In this document: positions 1-9,611 of the stretch, piece by piece | How positions within the stretch are numbered: the stretch's first letter is position 1 | How the letters are laid out: every line of letters starts with the position of its first letter | Origin: Comamonas_F sp047606565 | Lineage (GTDB): Bacteria; Pseudomonadota; Gammaproteobacteria; Burkholderiales; Burkholderiaceae_C | Assembly (NCBI GenBank): GCA_047606565.1 | Contig: JASGEH010000226.1 | Location: forward strand, 1-15,773 | Length of the DNA stretch: 15,773 bases | Direction of reading: 5' to 3' | The notes under the pieces: generated by a model | Database searches by the model: none | The model's input: only the letters and a program-made list of their open reading frames with translations | What the model was told of the DNA's origin: nothing | Translations under genes and position numbers: made by a program

Positions 1-553
1 CGACGTGGACGGCTTCGTGGGCCGCCAGGCCGAGTGCCCGCAGGGCGCGCTGGAAGATGAGGGGATCGGGTTTGTGCACGCCTTCGGCCTCGGACACCAG
101 GATGGCGTCGAGCAAGGGAGCCAGGCCTAGCGCTGCGATCTTGGGTTGCTGGACCGCGACGCGGCCGTTGCTGACCAGGGCCAGCCGCAGGCCCTGGGCG
201 CGCAGCGCCTGCAGGACCTCGACCGCGCCCGTCATCAGGACCGGGTGGTCGGCATAGCGCTGGAAGAAGTCATCGGTCAGGTGCTCGGGGTCGAGTTCGG
301 GGTGGTGGGCGTCGAGGCCCAGTTCCGCGATGAGCTGCCGGTAGGCGACGGGCTTTTTCACGTAGCCGCGTGCATCGAGCGCGACCAGCCGCTGGGCGAA
401 TTGCTCGGGGGTGAGCGGGGCAGGCAGGTGGTGGCTCAGCGCCTGCGCCTGTTCCAGCGCCAGTTGTGCGACTGCCCGGTTGCGGTCGAACAGGGTGCCG
501 TCGAGGTCGAACAGGACGCCACGCACGGCGGTCCTGGTCTTGCCGCCGCTCAT
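1..553 (-). CDS. HAD-superfamily hydrolase (phosphoglycolate-phosphatase-like), C-terminus cut by window edge
   Basis: About 184 N-terminal residues are present. HAD motif I is clear, DLDGTLFD at residues 16-23, with D16 the predicted nucleophile and D18 the acid/base. Motif II is the SNG of LVSNGRVAV in the second half, and motif III is the Lys of HKPDP near the cut. A helical cap (about residues 30-90) lies between motifs I and II, as in subfamily I phosphatases and haloacid dehalogenases. The frame stays open to base 1, and the cut falls just before the expected GD...D motif IV. The ATG at 553 overlaps the stop of the upstream monooxygenase gene (ATGA), so it is probably translationally coupled and part of the same operon. 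The substrate cannot be read from sequence; dephosphorylation of a pathway intermediate or of FMN-like side products is possible but speculative. Confidence 0.85.
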   Translation of the reverse strand, partial: MSGGKTRTAVRGVLFDLDGTLFDRNRAVAQLALEQAQALSHHLPAPLTPEQFAQRLVALDARGYVKKPVAYRQLIAELGLDAHHPELDPEHLTDDFFQRYADHPVLMTGAVEVLQALRAQGLRLALVSNGRVAVQQPKIAALGLAPLLDAILVSEAEGVHKPDPLIFQRALRALGLAAHEAVHV

Positions 554-1917
554 GAGGTTTGGGCCGGTTGGGCTTGGGCCGCCGGGACCGCCGGGGCCGC
601 ATAACGGCTGGCCGGGTAGGGCAGTCCCAGGTGCTCGCGCAGGGTGCTGCCGGTGTAGTCGCGCCGGTACAGGCCGCGCTGCTGGAGCAGGGGCACGACC
701 TGTTCGGCGAAGTCGCCGAAGGCGGTGGGGGTGCCGCCGCGCACGATGAAGCCGTCGGCCGCGCGCGCCTCGAACCACTGTTGCAAGCCGTCGGCGACGT
801 CGCTGGCGGTGCCGAGGAAGGTCGGGCGCGGGGTGGCGGCTTCGAGGGCGGCCTGGCGCAGCGTCAGGCCGCGTTCGCGCGCGTCGCGCTTGATGCGGTC
901 GGTGGTGCTGCGAAAGCTGTTGGTGCCGAGTTCGCCGATGTCGGGGAAGGGCGCGTCCAGCGGGTATTGCGCGAAGTCGTGGTGCTCGAAATAGCGGCCC
1001 AGGTAGGCCAGGGCGTTGTCGATGGTGACCAGCCGGGCGGTGTCCTGGTAGCGCTGTTCGGCTTCCTCGCGCGTGGCGCCGAGGATGACGGAGATGCCCT
1101 GGAAGATGCGCAGGCTGTCGCTGCTGCGGCCGTTGTCGGCCAGCCGGCGGTGCACGTTGGCGTAGAAGTCGCGCGCTGGCGCCAGCGCGTCCTGGTGGGT
1201 GTAGATGCCGTCGGCGTGGCGCGCGGCCAGCCACTGGCCGTCGTCGGAGGCGCCGGCCTGGAACAGCACGGGCCGGCCCTGCGGCGTGCGGCCGACGTTG
1301 AGCGGGCCCTCGACCGAGAAATACTTGCCCTGGTGGCCGAGCGTGTGCAGCTTGGCCGGGTCGAAGAACACGCCGCTGGCCTTGTCGCGCACGAAGGCGT
1401 CGTCGTCCCACGAGTCCCACAGGCCCTTGGCCACGTCCAGGTATTCGTCGGCGATGCGGTAGCGCTCGGCGTGCGCCGGGTGCTGCGCGCGCGAGAAGTT
1501 GCGCGCCGAGCCTTCGAGCGGCGAGGTGACCACGTTCCAGCCCGCGCGCCCGCCGCTGAGGTGGTCGAGGCTGGCGAACTGGCGCGCGACGTTGAAGGGC
1601 TCGCTGTACGAGGTCGAGAGCGTGCCGACCAGGCCGATGCGCTCGGTCACCAGGGCCAGCGCCGACAGCAGCGTGATGGGCTCGAAGCGGTTGAGGAAGT
1701 GCGGGATGGACTGGGCGTTGATGTGCAGACCGTCGGCCACGAACAGGAAGTCGAACTTGGCGGCCTCGGCCTGGCGCGCGAGCGCCTGCACGAAGCCGAC
1801 GTTGATGCTGGCGTCGGCCACTGCGTCGGGGTGGCGCCAGGCCGACATGTTGCCGGAGGCGCCCTGGATGATGGCGCCGAGGTGGATCTGGCGGGGGGGC
1901 TGGTCGGTGTGGCTCAT
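550..1917 (-). CDS. LLM-class flavin-dependent monooxygenase, NtaA/SnaA/DszA family
   Basis: This 455-residue protein has the usual length of the nitrilotriacetate monooxygenase component A / DszA family. Enzymes of this family use FMNH2 supplied by a separate reductase plus O2 to oxidise C-N or C-S bonds. Family marks are AWRHP (26-30), FVADGLH (59-65), ERIGLVGTLSTSYSEPFNVAR (about 92-112), GRAGWNVVTS (123-132), an ERYRIADEYL stretch, QGRPVLFQAG and a C-terminal LREHLGLPYPASRY. The last 15 residues are an Ala/Pro/Gln tail. The ATG at 1917 lies 35 bp after the ATPase stop; no clear Shine-Dalgarno precedes it, but the family N-terminus (IHLGAII...) fits this start. B. subtilis YtnJ (CmoJ) and YxeK, which open S-substituted N-acetylcysteines, belong to the same family. 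The actual substrate is unknown; the neighbouring transporter and acetyltransferase suggest an imported compound. Confidence 0.9.
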   Translation of the reverse strand: MSHTDQPPRQIHLGAIIQGASGNMSAWRHPDAVADASINVGFVQALARQAEAAKFDFLFVADGLHINAQSIPHFLNRFEPITLLSALALVTERIGLVGTLSTSYSEPFNVARQFASLDHLSGGRAGWNVVTSPLEGSARNFSRAQHPAHAERYRIADEYLDVAKGLWDSWDDDAFVRDKASGVFFDPAKLHTLGHQGKYFSVEGPLNVGRTPQGRPVLFQAGASDDGQWLAARHADGIYTHQDALAPARDFYANVHRRLADNGRSSDSLRIFQGISVILGATREEAEQRYQDTARLVTIDNALAYLGRYFEHHDFAQYPLDAPFPDIGELGTNSFRSTTDRIKRDARERGLTLRQAALEAATPRPTFLGTASDVADGLQQWFEARAADGFIVRGGTPTAFGDFAEQVVPLLQQRGLYRRDYTGSTLREHLGLPYPASRYAAPAVPAAQAQPAQTS

Positions 1918-1952
1918 GGCGAATGGGGGAAGGTGGGGTGGACTGGGCGGAA

Positions 1953-3673
<1,721 letters not shown>

Positions 3674-3677
<4 letters not shown>

Positions 3678-4555
3678 GATGCGTCCCGTCCCTCGAAGCG
3701 GGCCTGCCAGTGGCGGCCCAGTGCGCTGACCGAGATCACCGTCAGCGTGATGGCGAGGCCGGGCCAGGCCGCGATCCACCAGGCGTTGTAGAGGTAGTTG
3801 CGGCCCTCGGCCAGCATCAGCCCCCATTCGGCGGCCGGCGGCTGCGGTCCCATGCCCAGGAAGCTCAGCCCGGCCGCGCCGATGATGGTCGAGCCCAGCC
3901 CGATGGTCGCCAGGATGGGCACTTGCGCGATGGCGTGCGGCAGCACGTGGCGCCACACCAGAACCCACGGCGCCAGCCCCAGCGTGCGCGCCTGCTCGAC
4001 GTAGCCGGACTCGGCGACCACGAAGGTCTGGCCGCGCACCACGCGCGCGAAGCGCGGCACCGAGGCCACGCCCAGCGCGAAGATCAGGTTGGCGGTGCCG
4101 GCGCCGGTGAAGGAGATCAGCATCAGCGCCAGCAGCAGGTCGGGGAAGGCCGAGACCACGTCCAGAAAGCGTGTGATGAGTTCGTCGAGCGCGCCGCGCG
4201 CCAGCCCCGCCAGCAGGCCCAGCACGGTGCCGGCGACGGTCGCCAGCAGCATCGCCGCCGTGCTGATGAGCAGCGAATAGCGCGCGCCGTGCACCACCCG
4301 CGCGTAGATGTCGCGGCCGAGCTGATCGGTGCCCAGCCAGTGCTCGGCGCTGCTGCTGAGCTGCGCGGCGATGGGGTCGGCGGCCAGTGGGTCGTAAGCC
4401 GTCAGCAGCGCGGGCGCGAGGGCGGCGGTGGCGACCAGCGCGAGGAAGACGGCGGCCGCCAGCAGTCCGGGGTGGCGCAGCGCCCAGTCGCCGGCACGGC
4501 GCAGCGCGCCGGGCCAGGCGGGGGTGCCGAGAGAGGAGGGCAAAGGTGTGCTCAT
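3674..4555 (-). CDS. DppC-like ABC transporter permease
   Basis: A 293-residue inner-membrane permease of the DppC/OppC/GsiD group. It has an N-terminal membrane helix (about 29-53), then the conserved LGTDQLGRD (74-82) typical of this subfamily, four or five further hydrophobic helices, and an EAA-type cytoplasmic coupling loop EQARTLGLAPWVLVWRHVLP (187-206) that docks on the ATPase. SFLGMGPQPPAAEWG matches the usual DppC periplasmic segment. The C-terminus after the last helix (SALGRHWQARFEGRDAS) departs from the common NLLGDxLRDxLDPR ending, a mild oddity. The start at 4555 is 21 bp after the DppB-like gene; no obvious Shine-Dalgarno is visible, so reinitiation is likely. The stop overlaps the ATPase start. 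Partner of the DppB-like protein in the heterodimeric channel. Confidence 0.93.
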
Positions 4556-4576
4556 GGGCGTCGGGTGGGAACGGAG

Positions 4577-5584
4577 TCAGTGGCGGCTGCGGCGGTCGCG
4601 CAGCCGGGGGTCGATCAGCAGGTAGAGCAGGTCCACCAGCGTGCTGAGCACGACGTAGATGAAGGCCGAGAAAATGGCCACCGCCAGCACCACCGGCATG
4701 TCCTGGGCCAGCACGGCGTCGACCGTGATCTTGCCCAGGCCGGGGCGGCCGAAGACCTGCTCGGTGATGACCGCGCCGCCCAGCAGGCCGCCGAACAGCC
4801 AGCCCGCCAGCGTCACCGCCGGCAGCGCCGCGTGACGTAGCGCATGGCGCAGGCGCAGCGCCAGCCCGCCCACGCCCCAGGCGCGCACGGTCAGCGCGAA
4901 GGGTTCCTCCAGCGCGCGCTCCAGGCCCTGGCGCAGCACCTGGCCGATCACCGCGCCCTGCGCCAGGCCCAGCGAAAGCGCCGGCAGCACCAGCGACTGC
5001 CAGCCGTGGTCGCCGGCCACCGGGAACAGCTTGAGCGTGAAGCTGAAGACGAACAGCAGCACGATGCCCAGCCAGAACGAGGGCGTGGAGGCGATCACCA
5101 GCTCCAGCCCCGAGGCCAGCCGCGAGCCCCAGCGGCGCCCGGCCGTCAGCACCGCCAGGCCGACGGCGAACAGCAGCGAGACCGCCAGTGCCGCGCCGGT
5201 GAGCTTGAGCGTGGGCCAGAGCTGCGAGGCCACCAGCGCGCCGACGTCGGTGTTGAGGATGTAGGAGCGGCCGAAGTCGCCGTGCAGGATGCGCCAGAGG
5301 TAGAGCAGGTATTGCTGGTAGAGCGGCCGGTCCAGCCCCCATTCGAGGCGGATCGCGGCCTGCAGCTCGGGCGTGCTGACCTGCTCGCCGATCAGCACGT
5401 CGACCACGTCGCCAGGGGCGAGCTGGACGGCGGCGAAGGCCAGGCTGACGGCGGCCCACAGCACCAGCACGCCGGTGGCGAGGCGGACGGCGACGGGCGA
5501 GCGCAGCAGCGCCCGCGCCGCGAGCCCGGCGCGCGCCAGGGCGAGGGAAGCTGGTGAAGGGGCGAGTGTCGGCGTCGTGCTCAT
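4577..5584 (-). CDS. DppB-like ABC transporter permease
   Basis: A 335-residue inner-membrane permease of the DppB/OppB/GsiC group. Visible features are a first membrane helix at about 33-55, then APGD (56-59) at the usual place, the conserved WGLDRPLYQQYLLYLWRILHGDFGRS region (about 82-107), an EAA loop around 227-256 (EEPFALTVRAWGVGG...), VFGRPGLG (277-284) and the C-terminal DLLYLLIDPRLRD. The ATG at 5584 is preferred: GGAAAG lies a few bases upstream and it leaves a 23-bp gap to the previous stop. An in-frame ATG at 5626 would add 14 unlikely residues and overlap the binding-protein gene. It forms the translocation channel with the DppC-like protein. Confidence 0.94.
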   Translation of the reverse strand: MSTTPTLAPSPASLALARAGLAARALLRSPVAVRLATGVLVLWAAVSLAFAAVQLAPGDVVDVLIGEQVSTPELQAAIRLEWGLDRPLYQQYLLYLWRILHGDFGRSYILNTDVGALVASQLWPTLKLTGAALAVSLLFAVGLAVLTAGRRWGSRLASGLELVIASTPSFWLGIVLLFVFSFTLKLFPVAGDHGWQSLVLPALSLGLAQGAVIGQVLRQGLERALEEPFALTVRAWGVGGLALRLRHALRHAALPAVTLAGWLFGGLLGGAVITEQVFGRPGLGKITVDAVLAQDMPVVLAVAIFSAFIYVVLSTLVDLLYLLIDPRLRDRRSRH

Positions 5585-5607
5585 GGTCGTCTTTCCAGGC
5601 GGGGCCT

Positions 5608-7284
5608 TCAGTGGCGCTCGATCCACACGTCGTAGGGGTTCTCGGGCATTTGCGCGAGTGGCCGGAAGCTCAGGCCGTGCACGTGGGCGCCGGCGGCGAT
5701 CTGGTCCTCGGGGATGTAGAGCGGCACGGCCAGCGCCTGCTCGGCGATGGCGAAGTGCTGCAGCGCGCCGTACTGCCGGCGGCGCTCGGCGTTGTCGAGG
5801 GTGCGCGCGGCCGCCGTCAGCCAGCCGCGCAGCTCGGGCGCGGATGTGCGGCTGTAGTTGATGGCGCCGCCCTGGTCCACGGGCAGGTAGTTGTATTCGA
5901 GGTTGAGGCCGTCGGTGTCGGTGCGCGAGTTGGGGATGGCGCCGAAGGCGCCGCTCTTGCGCACCTGCGCGTAGGTTCCGGTATCGACGTAGCGCAGCGC
6001 CAGCTCCACGCCCAGCCGCTGGCGCGCCTGCGCCTGCAGGGCCTGCAGCAGCACGTCGCGCTGGTCGCGCACGGTGGCCTGGGCCTGCACCACGTCGATG
6101 GCCAGGCGCTGGCCGTCCTTGCTGCGGTAGCCCTGGGCGTCGCGCGCGGTCCAGCCGGCCTCGTCGAGCAACTGGTTGGCGCGCTGGGGGTTGTTGCCGT
6201 AGTGGCCCTCGATGTCCTTGGCGTAGAAGGGATCGGCTGGCGAGGTCACGCCCCAGGCGCGGGTGCGCTCGCCGCGGTAGATGGACTGCACCACGGCGCC
6301 GACGTCCAGCCCTTCGAGCAGCGCGCGGCGTACCCGCACGTCCTGCGTCGGGCCGTGGGTGACGTTGAGGTAGAGCGAGTAGGGGGTGCCGGCGTTGTAG
6401 GCGCGCAGGTACTGGAAGTTGGGCTGGTCCTTGAACAGGCGCGCGTCGTTGCCCGAGATGCCCTCGATGACGTCGACCTGGCCCGACAGCAGCGCGCCGG
6501 TGCGCACGGAGGATTCGGGCAGGAAGCGGTAGGTCACGCGCTCCAGGTAGGCCGGCCCCTGGTGCGCGGCGCTGGCCGGCGCCCAGTTGTAGGCCGGGTT
6601 GCGCTCGAACTCGGCCTGCTGGCCTTTCTGGTAGCGCTTGAGGATGAAGGGGCCGGTGCCGGCCACGGCGGGGCCGCCGGACTTCAGCGTGGGCAGGTCG
6701 TAGGCGGCCGGCGAGATCAGCTTGAGTGCGGCGGCAAATGACAGGAAGGGCGCGTAGGGCGCGCGGATGCGGATGCGCACGGTGTGCGCATCGGGCGTTT
6801 CGATGGCGGCGATGCGCGCGCCGAAGGCCGCCAGCGAGCCGGCGCTGGCGATGTAGGCCGGGTCGCGCACGGCCTCGAAGTTGCGCGCCACGGCGGCGGC
6901 ATCGAAGGCGCGGCCGTCATGGAAGCGCACGCCCTCGCGCAGCGTGAAGGTGTAGGTGCTGCCGTCGGCGCTGACTTTCCAGGCGCTGGCCAGCCATGGC
7001 AGGTAGCGGCCGTCGGCCTGGCGCGCCAGCAGCGATTCGTAGCTTGCGCGCAGCACCACCTCGGCCTTGGCCTGGCCGTTGAGCTGCGGGTTGAAGGGCG
7101 TGGGCTCGGTCTCCACGCCCCAGGTCAGGCTGCCGCCAGCGTGAGGTTGGGCGTGGGGCTGGGCGTGAGGCTGGGCGGGTGTGGCGGCCAGGGCCTGTTG
7201 CGGGCCCTGGCCCAGGACCAGCAGCACGCCGCCGAACGCGGTGGCGATCGCACGGGCGAACGGGCGGGACAGACGGCGGCTCAT
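5608..7284 (-). CDS. ABC transporter substrate-binding protein, family 5 (copy 1, nearer the permeases)
   Basis: A 558-residue periplasmic receptor of the DppA/OppA/GsiB family. A Sec-type signal peptide covers about residues 1-33 (basic MSRRLSRPFAR, hydrophobic ATAFGGVLLVLG, cleavage after ALA). It is followed by three AQPH repeats (37-48) and then GGSLTWGVETEP, the start of the mature fold. Family-typical blocks include SADGSTYTFTLREGVRFHDG, GTGPFILKRYQKGQ, DVRVRRALLEGLDV, LLDEAGWTARDAQGYRSK and a C-terminal ENPYDVWIERH. The ATG at 7284 overlaps the stop of copy 2 (ATGA), so the two receptors are probably translated together. It closely resembles copy 2 over its whole length; both recall the receptor family catalogued as TIGR04028 (KPN_01854 type), a from-memory suggestion not tested here. 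It captures substrate for the DppBC-like channel; the ligand is not known. Confidence 0.93.
   Translation of the reverse strand: MSRRLSRPFARAIATAFGGVLLVLGQGPQQALAATPAQPHAQPHAQPHAGGSLTWGVETEPTPFNPQLNGQAKAEVVLRASYESLLARQADGRYLPWLASAWKVSADGSTYTFTLREGVRFHDGRAFDAAAVARNFEAVRDPAYIASAGSLAAFGARIAAIETPDAHTVRIRIRAPYAPFLSFAAALKLISPAAYDLPTLKSGGPAVAGTGPFILKRYQKGQQAEFERNPAYNWAPASAAHQGPAYLERVTYRFLPESSVRTGALLSGQVDVIEGISGNDARLFKDQPNFQYLRAYNAGTPYSLYLNVTHGPTQDVRVRRALLEGLDVGAVVQSIYRGERTRAWGVTSPADPFYAKDIEGHYGNNPQRANQLLDEAGWTARDAQGYRSKDGQRLAIDVVQAQATVRDQRDVLLQALQAQARQRLGVELALRYVDTGTYAQVRKSGAFGAIPNSRTDTDGLNLEYNYLPVDQGGAINYSRTSAPELRGWLTAAARTLDNAERRRQYGALQHFAIAEQALAVPLYIPEDQIAAGAHVHGLSFRPLAQMPENPYDVWIERH
7141..7176 (-). 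repeat. 12-bp tandem repeat (three units) coding for AQPH-AQPH-AQPH
   Basis: Three head-to-tail 12-bp units (7141-7152, 7153-7164, 7165-7176) differ from one another at only one or two positions. Each encodes Ala-Gln-Pro-His just after the predicted signal peptidase site of receptor copy 1. Receptor copy 2 lacks the insert and goes from its cleavage site through a short QGQPTA to the shared GGSLTWGVE. The repeat keeps the reading frame, so copy-number change would alter only the length of a flexible His/Pro-rich N-terminal leader. Confidence 0.85.
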
Positions 7285-8927
7285 TTCTTGAGCCAGACGT
7301 CGTAAGGCGTCTCGGGCAGGTTGAAGAAGGGCCGGAAGCGCAGGCCCTGAACGTGGGCGGCCGCGGCGATCTGGTCCTCGGGCTCGTACAGCGGCACGGC
7401 CAGCGCCTGTTCCTTGAGGGCGTAGTGCTGCAGCTCGCCGTACAGGCGCTTGCGCTCGGCCACGTCGTGGGTGGCGGCGGCCGCGCGCAGCCACTGGCCC
7501 AGCTTGGGGTCGGCCGAGCGGCTGTAGTTGATGGCGCCGCCCTGGCCCAGGGGCAGGTAGTGGTATTCGATGTCGATGCCGTCGGGCGGCGTGTTGGAGT
7601 TGGCGATGGAGCCGAAGCGGCCGCTCTTGCGCGCCTCGGTGTAGGTGCCGGCGTCGACGTAGTTGAGCTTGAAGTCGACGCCCAGCTTCTGGCGTGCCTG
7701 CGCCTGCACCGCCTGCAGCAGCACGTCGCGCTGGTCGCGCACGGTGGCCTGGGCCTGCACCAGCTCGATGGTCAGGCGCTGGCCGTTCTTGCTGCGGTAG
7801 CCCTGGGCGTCGCGTGCAGTCCAGCCGGCTTCGTCGAGCAATTGGTTGGCCAGTGCGGGGTTGTTGCCGTAGCTGCCTTCGATGCGCGCGTCGTAGAAGG
7901 GGTCGATGGGCGAAGTGATGCCCCAGGTGCGGGTGCGCTCGCCGCGGTAGATGGACTGCAGCAGCGGTCCGATGTCCAGCCCTTCGAGCAGCGCGCGGCG
8001 CACCCGCACGTCCTGCGTCGGGCCGTAGTCGACGTTGAGGAAAAGCGAGTAGGGCGTGCCGGTGTTGAGCGCCTTGATGTAGCTGTAGCCGGGCTGGTCC
8101 TTGAACAGGCGGGCGTCGTTGCCGGAGATGCCCTCGATGACGTCGACCTGGCCCGACAGCAGCGCGCCGGTGCGCACCGAGGATTCGGACAGGAAGCGGT
8201 AGGTCACGCGCTCGAGGTAGGCCGGCCCTTGGTGGCTGGCGTAGGGCGGCGCCCAGGCGTAGTCGGGGTTGCGCTCGAACTCGATCTGCTGGCCCTTCTG
8301 GTAGCGCTTGAGGATGAAGGGGCCGGTGCCGGCGATCTCGGGGCCGCCGGACTTGATGCTGGGCTTGTCGAAGGACGCCGGCGAGAGCAGCGGCAGGCTG
8401 CCCGCGAAGGCCAGGAAGGGCGCGTAGGCCTGCTTGAGCGTGATGCGCACCGTGCGCGCGTCGGGCGTCTCGACGGCGGCGATGCGCGCGCCGTGCGCGG
8501 CCAGCGTGCCCGATTCGGAGGTGTAGGCCGGGTCCAGCAGCGCGCGGAAGTTGCGTGCCACGGCGGCCGCGTCGAGCGCCTGGCCGTCGCTGAACTTGAC
8601 GCCTTCGCGCACGGTGAAGGTAAGGGTCTTGCCGTCGGCCGAGACCTGGTAGGCCGAGGCCAGCCAGGGCTGGAAGCCGCCGTCGGGCGTGCGCGCGAGC
8701 AGGCTCTCGAAGCTGTTGCGCAGCAGCAGGACCACTTTGTCTTGCCCGTTGAACTGCGGGTTGAGCGTGGCCGGCTCGGTCTCGACGCCCCAGGTCAGGC
8801 TGCCGCCGGCGGTGGGCTGGCCCTGGGCGAGCGCGGCGGCGCCGGCCAGGCCGAGCGCGCTGGCGATCAGCAGGCGCTGGAAGCGCTGAAGGCGGCCCGG
8901 GCGCGGGGAAGTCTGGGGGCTGTGCAT
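7281..8927 (-). CDS. ABC transporter substrate-binding protein, family 5 (copy 2, transcribed first)
   Basis: A 548-residue periplasmic receptor and paralogue of the next gene. The signal peptide is about residues 1-34 (basic RPGRLQRFQR, hydrophobic LLIASALGLAGAAALA, cleavage before QGQP). The mature part begins GGSLTWGVETEPATLNPQFNGQ and runs collinear with copy 1 with hardly any indels, ending TPYDVWLKK. The ATG at 8927 is chosen because GGAGGA sits 7 bases upstream; an upstream in-frame ATG at 8975 would add 16 unlikely residues and abut the GNAT stop. Blocks such as ESSVRTGALLSGQVDVIEG and VQAQATVRDQRDVLLQA are identical in both copies, while the segments GSIANSNTPPDGIDIEYH and PLLSPASFDKPSI differ, so the ligand range may differ. 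Both receptors probably feed the same permeases. Confidence 0.93.
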   Translation of the reverse strand: MHSPQTSPRPGRLQRFQRLLIASALGLAGAAALAQGQPTAGGSLTWGVETEPATLNPQFNGQDKVVLLLRNSFESLLARTPDGGFQPWLASAYQVSADGKTLTFTVREGVKFSDGQALDAAAVARNFRALLDPAYTSESGTLAAHGARIAAVETPDARTVRITLKQAYAPFLAFAGSLPLLSPASFDKPSIKSGGPEIAGTGPFILKRYQKGQQIEFERNPDYAWAPPYASHQGPAYLERVTYRFLSESSVRTGALLSGQVDVIEGISGNDARLFKDQPGYSYIKALNTGTPYSLFLNVDYGPTQDVRVRRALLEGLDIGPLLQSIYRGERTRTWGITSPIDPFYDARIEGSYGNNPALANQLLDEAGWTARDAQGYRSKNGQRLTIELVQAQATVRDQRDVLLQAVQAQARQKLGVDFKLNYVDAGTYTEARKSGRFGSIANSNTPPDGIDIEYHYLPLGQGGAINYSRSADPKLGQWLRAAAATHDVAERKRLYGELQHYALKEQALAVPLYEPEDQIAAAAHVQGLRFRPFFNLPETPYDVWLKK

Positions 8928-8934
8928 GGGGGAG

Positions 8935-8940
8935 TCCTCC
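8935..8940 (-). promoter_or_regulatory. Strong ribosome binding site deciding the start of receptor copy 2
   Basis: GGAGGA on the minus strand lies 7 bases before the ATG at 8927. It is the best Shine-Dalgarno sequence in the left-hand operon. It fits high expression of a periplasmic receptor relative to the membrane and cytoplasmic genes, and argues against the longer start at 8975. Confidence 0.75.
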
Positions 8941-8975
8941 GTGTTGGTTGGGGTCTGGGTCTGGAAAAAGGGCAC

Positions 8976-9554
8976 TCAGGGCTGGGGCGGCGCTTCGGCG
9001 GCGGTCACGCTCTCGCGCGGCGCCGGCAGCGCCTCGTAGAGGGCTGGCACCAGAATCTTGCGCATCCACACCAGCGCGGTGCCCAGCGGATTGACGGTGT
9101 GGCCGAAGGGCTGGTAGCCGCGCCCGGCGTAGAGGCCGACCAGCCAGGGGTGGCGCGTGGCCGTGGCCAGGTAGACCGCCGGGGCCTTGATCTGGTCGCG
9201 CAGGAAGTGGTGCTCGGCGTGGTCGAGCAACTGGGCGCCCAGGCCGCGGCGCTTGTGGCCGGGGTGGGTGGCGAACCAGTGGATGAAGGGGTAGCTGGCG
9301 TGGTGTTTCTCGCCCGGTACCCACGGGAAGCGCACCGAGACGGTGGCCAGCAGCTCGGGCGTGCCGTCGGCGGTGGTCTGCTCGGCCACGAAGGTAGTGT
9401 GGCGGGTGATGCGCTCGCGCACGGTCTCGACGCCGGCGCGCGTGACGGTGAAGTGCGCGCCCTCGGCGGCGGCTTCGGCATAGGCGGCGTGCAGTAGCGC
9501 GTGCAGGCGCGGGGCGTCGTCGGGCGTGGCCAGGCGGATGGCGGGTGGGCTCAT
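8976..9554 (-). CDS. GNAT-family N-acetyltransferase
   Basis: A 192-residue soluble enzyme that should transfer an acetyl group from acetyl-CoA to a primary amine. The N-terminal beta strand and helix are AIRLATPDDAPRLHALLHAAY (5-25). Motif A is HWFATHPGHKRRGLGAQLLDHAE (92-114), with the pyrophosphate-binding RRGLGA at 102-107, and motif B is WLVGLYAGRGYQPFG (137-151). The C-terminal 25 residues are a low-complexity Ala/Pro/Glu tail. It sits between the short LLM gene (57-bp gap) and the receptors (48-bp gap), so it is probably a metabolic enzyme for the imported compound rather than a ribosomal or antibiotic acetyltransferase. In the B. subtilis S-methylcysteine and S-(2-succino)cysteine pathways a GNAT enzyme encoded with LLM monooxygenases acetylates the amine before oxidation. 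That role here is an analogy. A detoxifying (self-protection) role is the main alternative. Confidence 0.9.
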   Translation of the reverse strand: MSPPAIRLATPDDAPRLHALLHAAYAEAAAEGAHFTVTRAGVETVRERITRHTTFVAEQTTADGTPELLATVSVRFPWVPGEKHHASYPFIHWFATHPGHKRRGLGAQLLDHAEHHFLRDQIKAPAVYLATATRHPWLVGLYAGRGYQPFGHTVNPLGTALVWMRKILVPALYEALPAPRESVTAAEAPPQP

Positions 9555-9611
9555 GGTGAAGGATGGAAATCGGTGAAGAAATGCGCCGCCGTGGGCGTGG
9601 AGGCGGGGTGA

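Noticed and set aside
3678..5459. Upstream in-frame extension of the double-ATPase gene to give a protein of about 1168 residues
   Set aside because: The extension is low-complexity Arg/Ala/Gly sequence overlapping both permease genes out of frame. The ATG at 3677 gives a complete, family-sized protein.
7250..7284. Twin-arginine (Tat) signal in receptor copy 1, suggested by MSRRLSR
   Set aside because: The context lacks the S/T-RR-x-F-L-K pattern; an ordinary Sec signal peptide explains it.
7285..9324. Upstream in-frame extension of receptor copy 1 to about 1238 residues
   Set aside because: It is an out-of-frame shadow of receptor copy 2; the signal peptide starting at 7284 fixes the true N-terminus.
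7179..9497. Very long plus-strand open frame antisense to receptor copy 2 and the GNAT gene (others at 559-2040, 2127-3791, 5554-6741 and 13921-15285)
   Set aside because: Their translations are Val/Gly/Ala/Gln/Arg-rich with no recognisable domain, and each lies exactly opposite a gene with clear conserved motifs. They are the usual open antisense frames of very GC-rich DNA.
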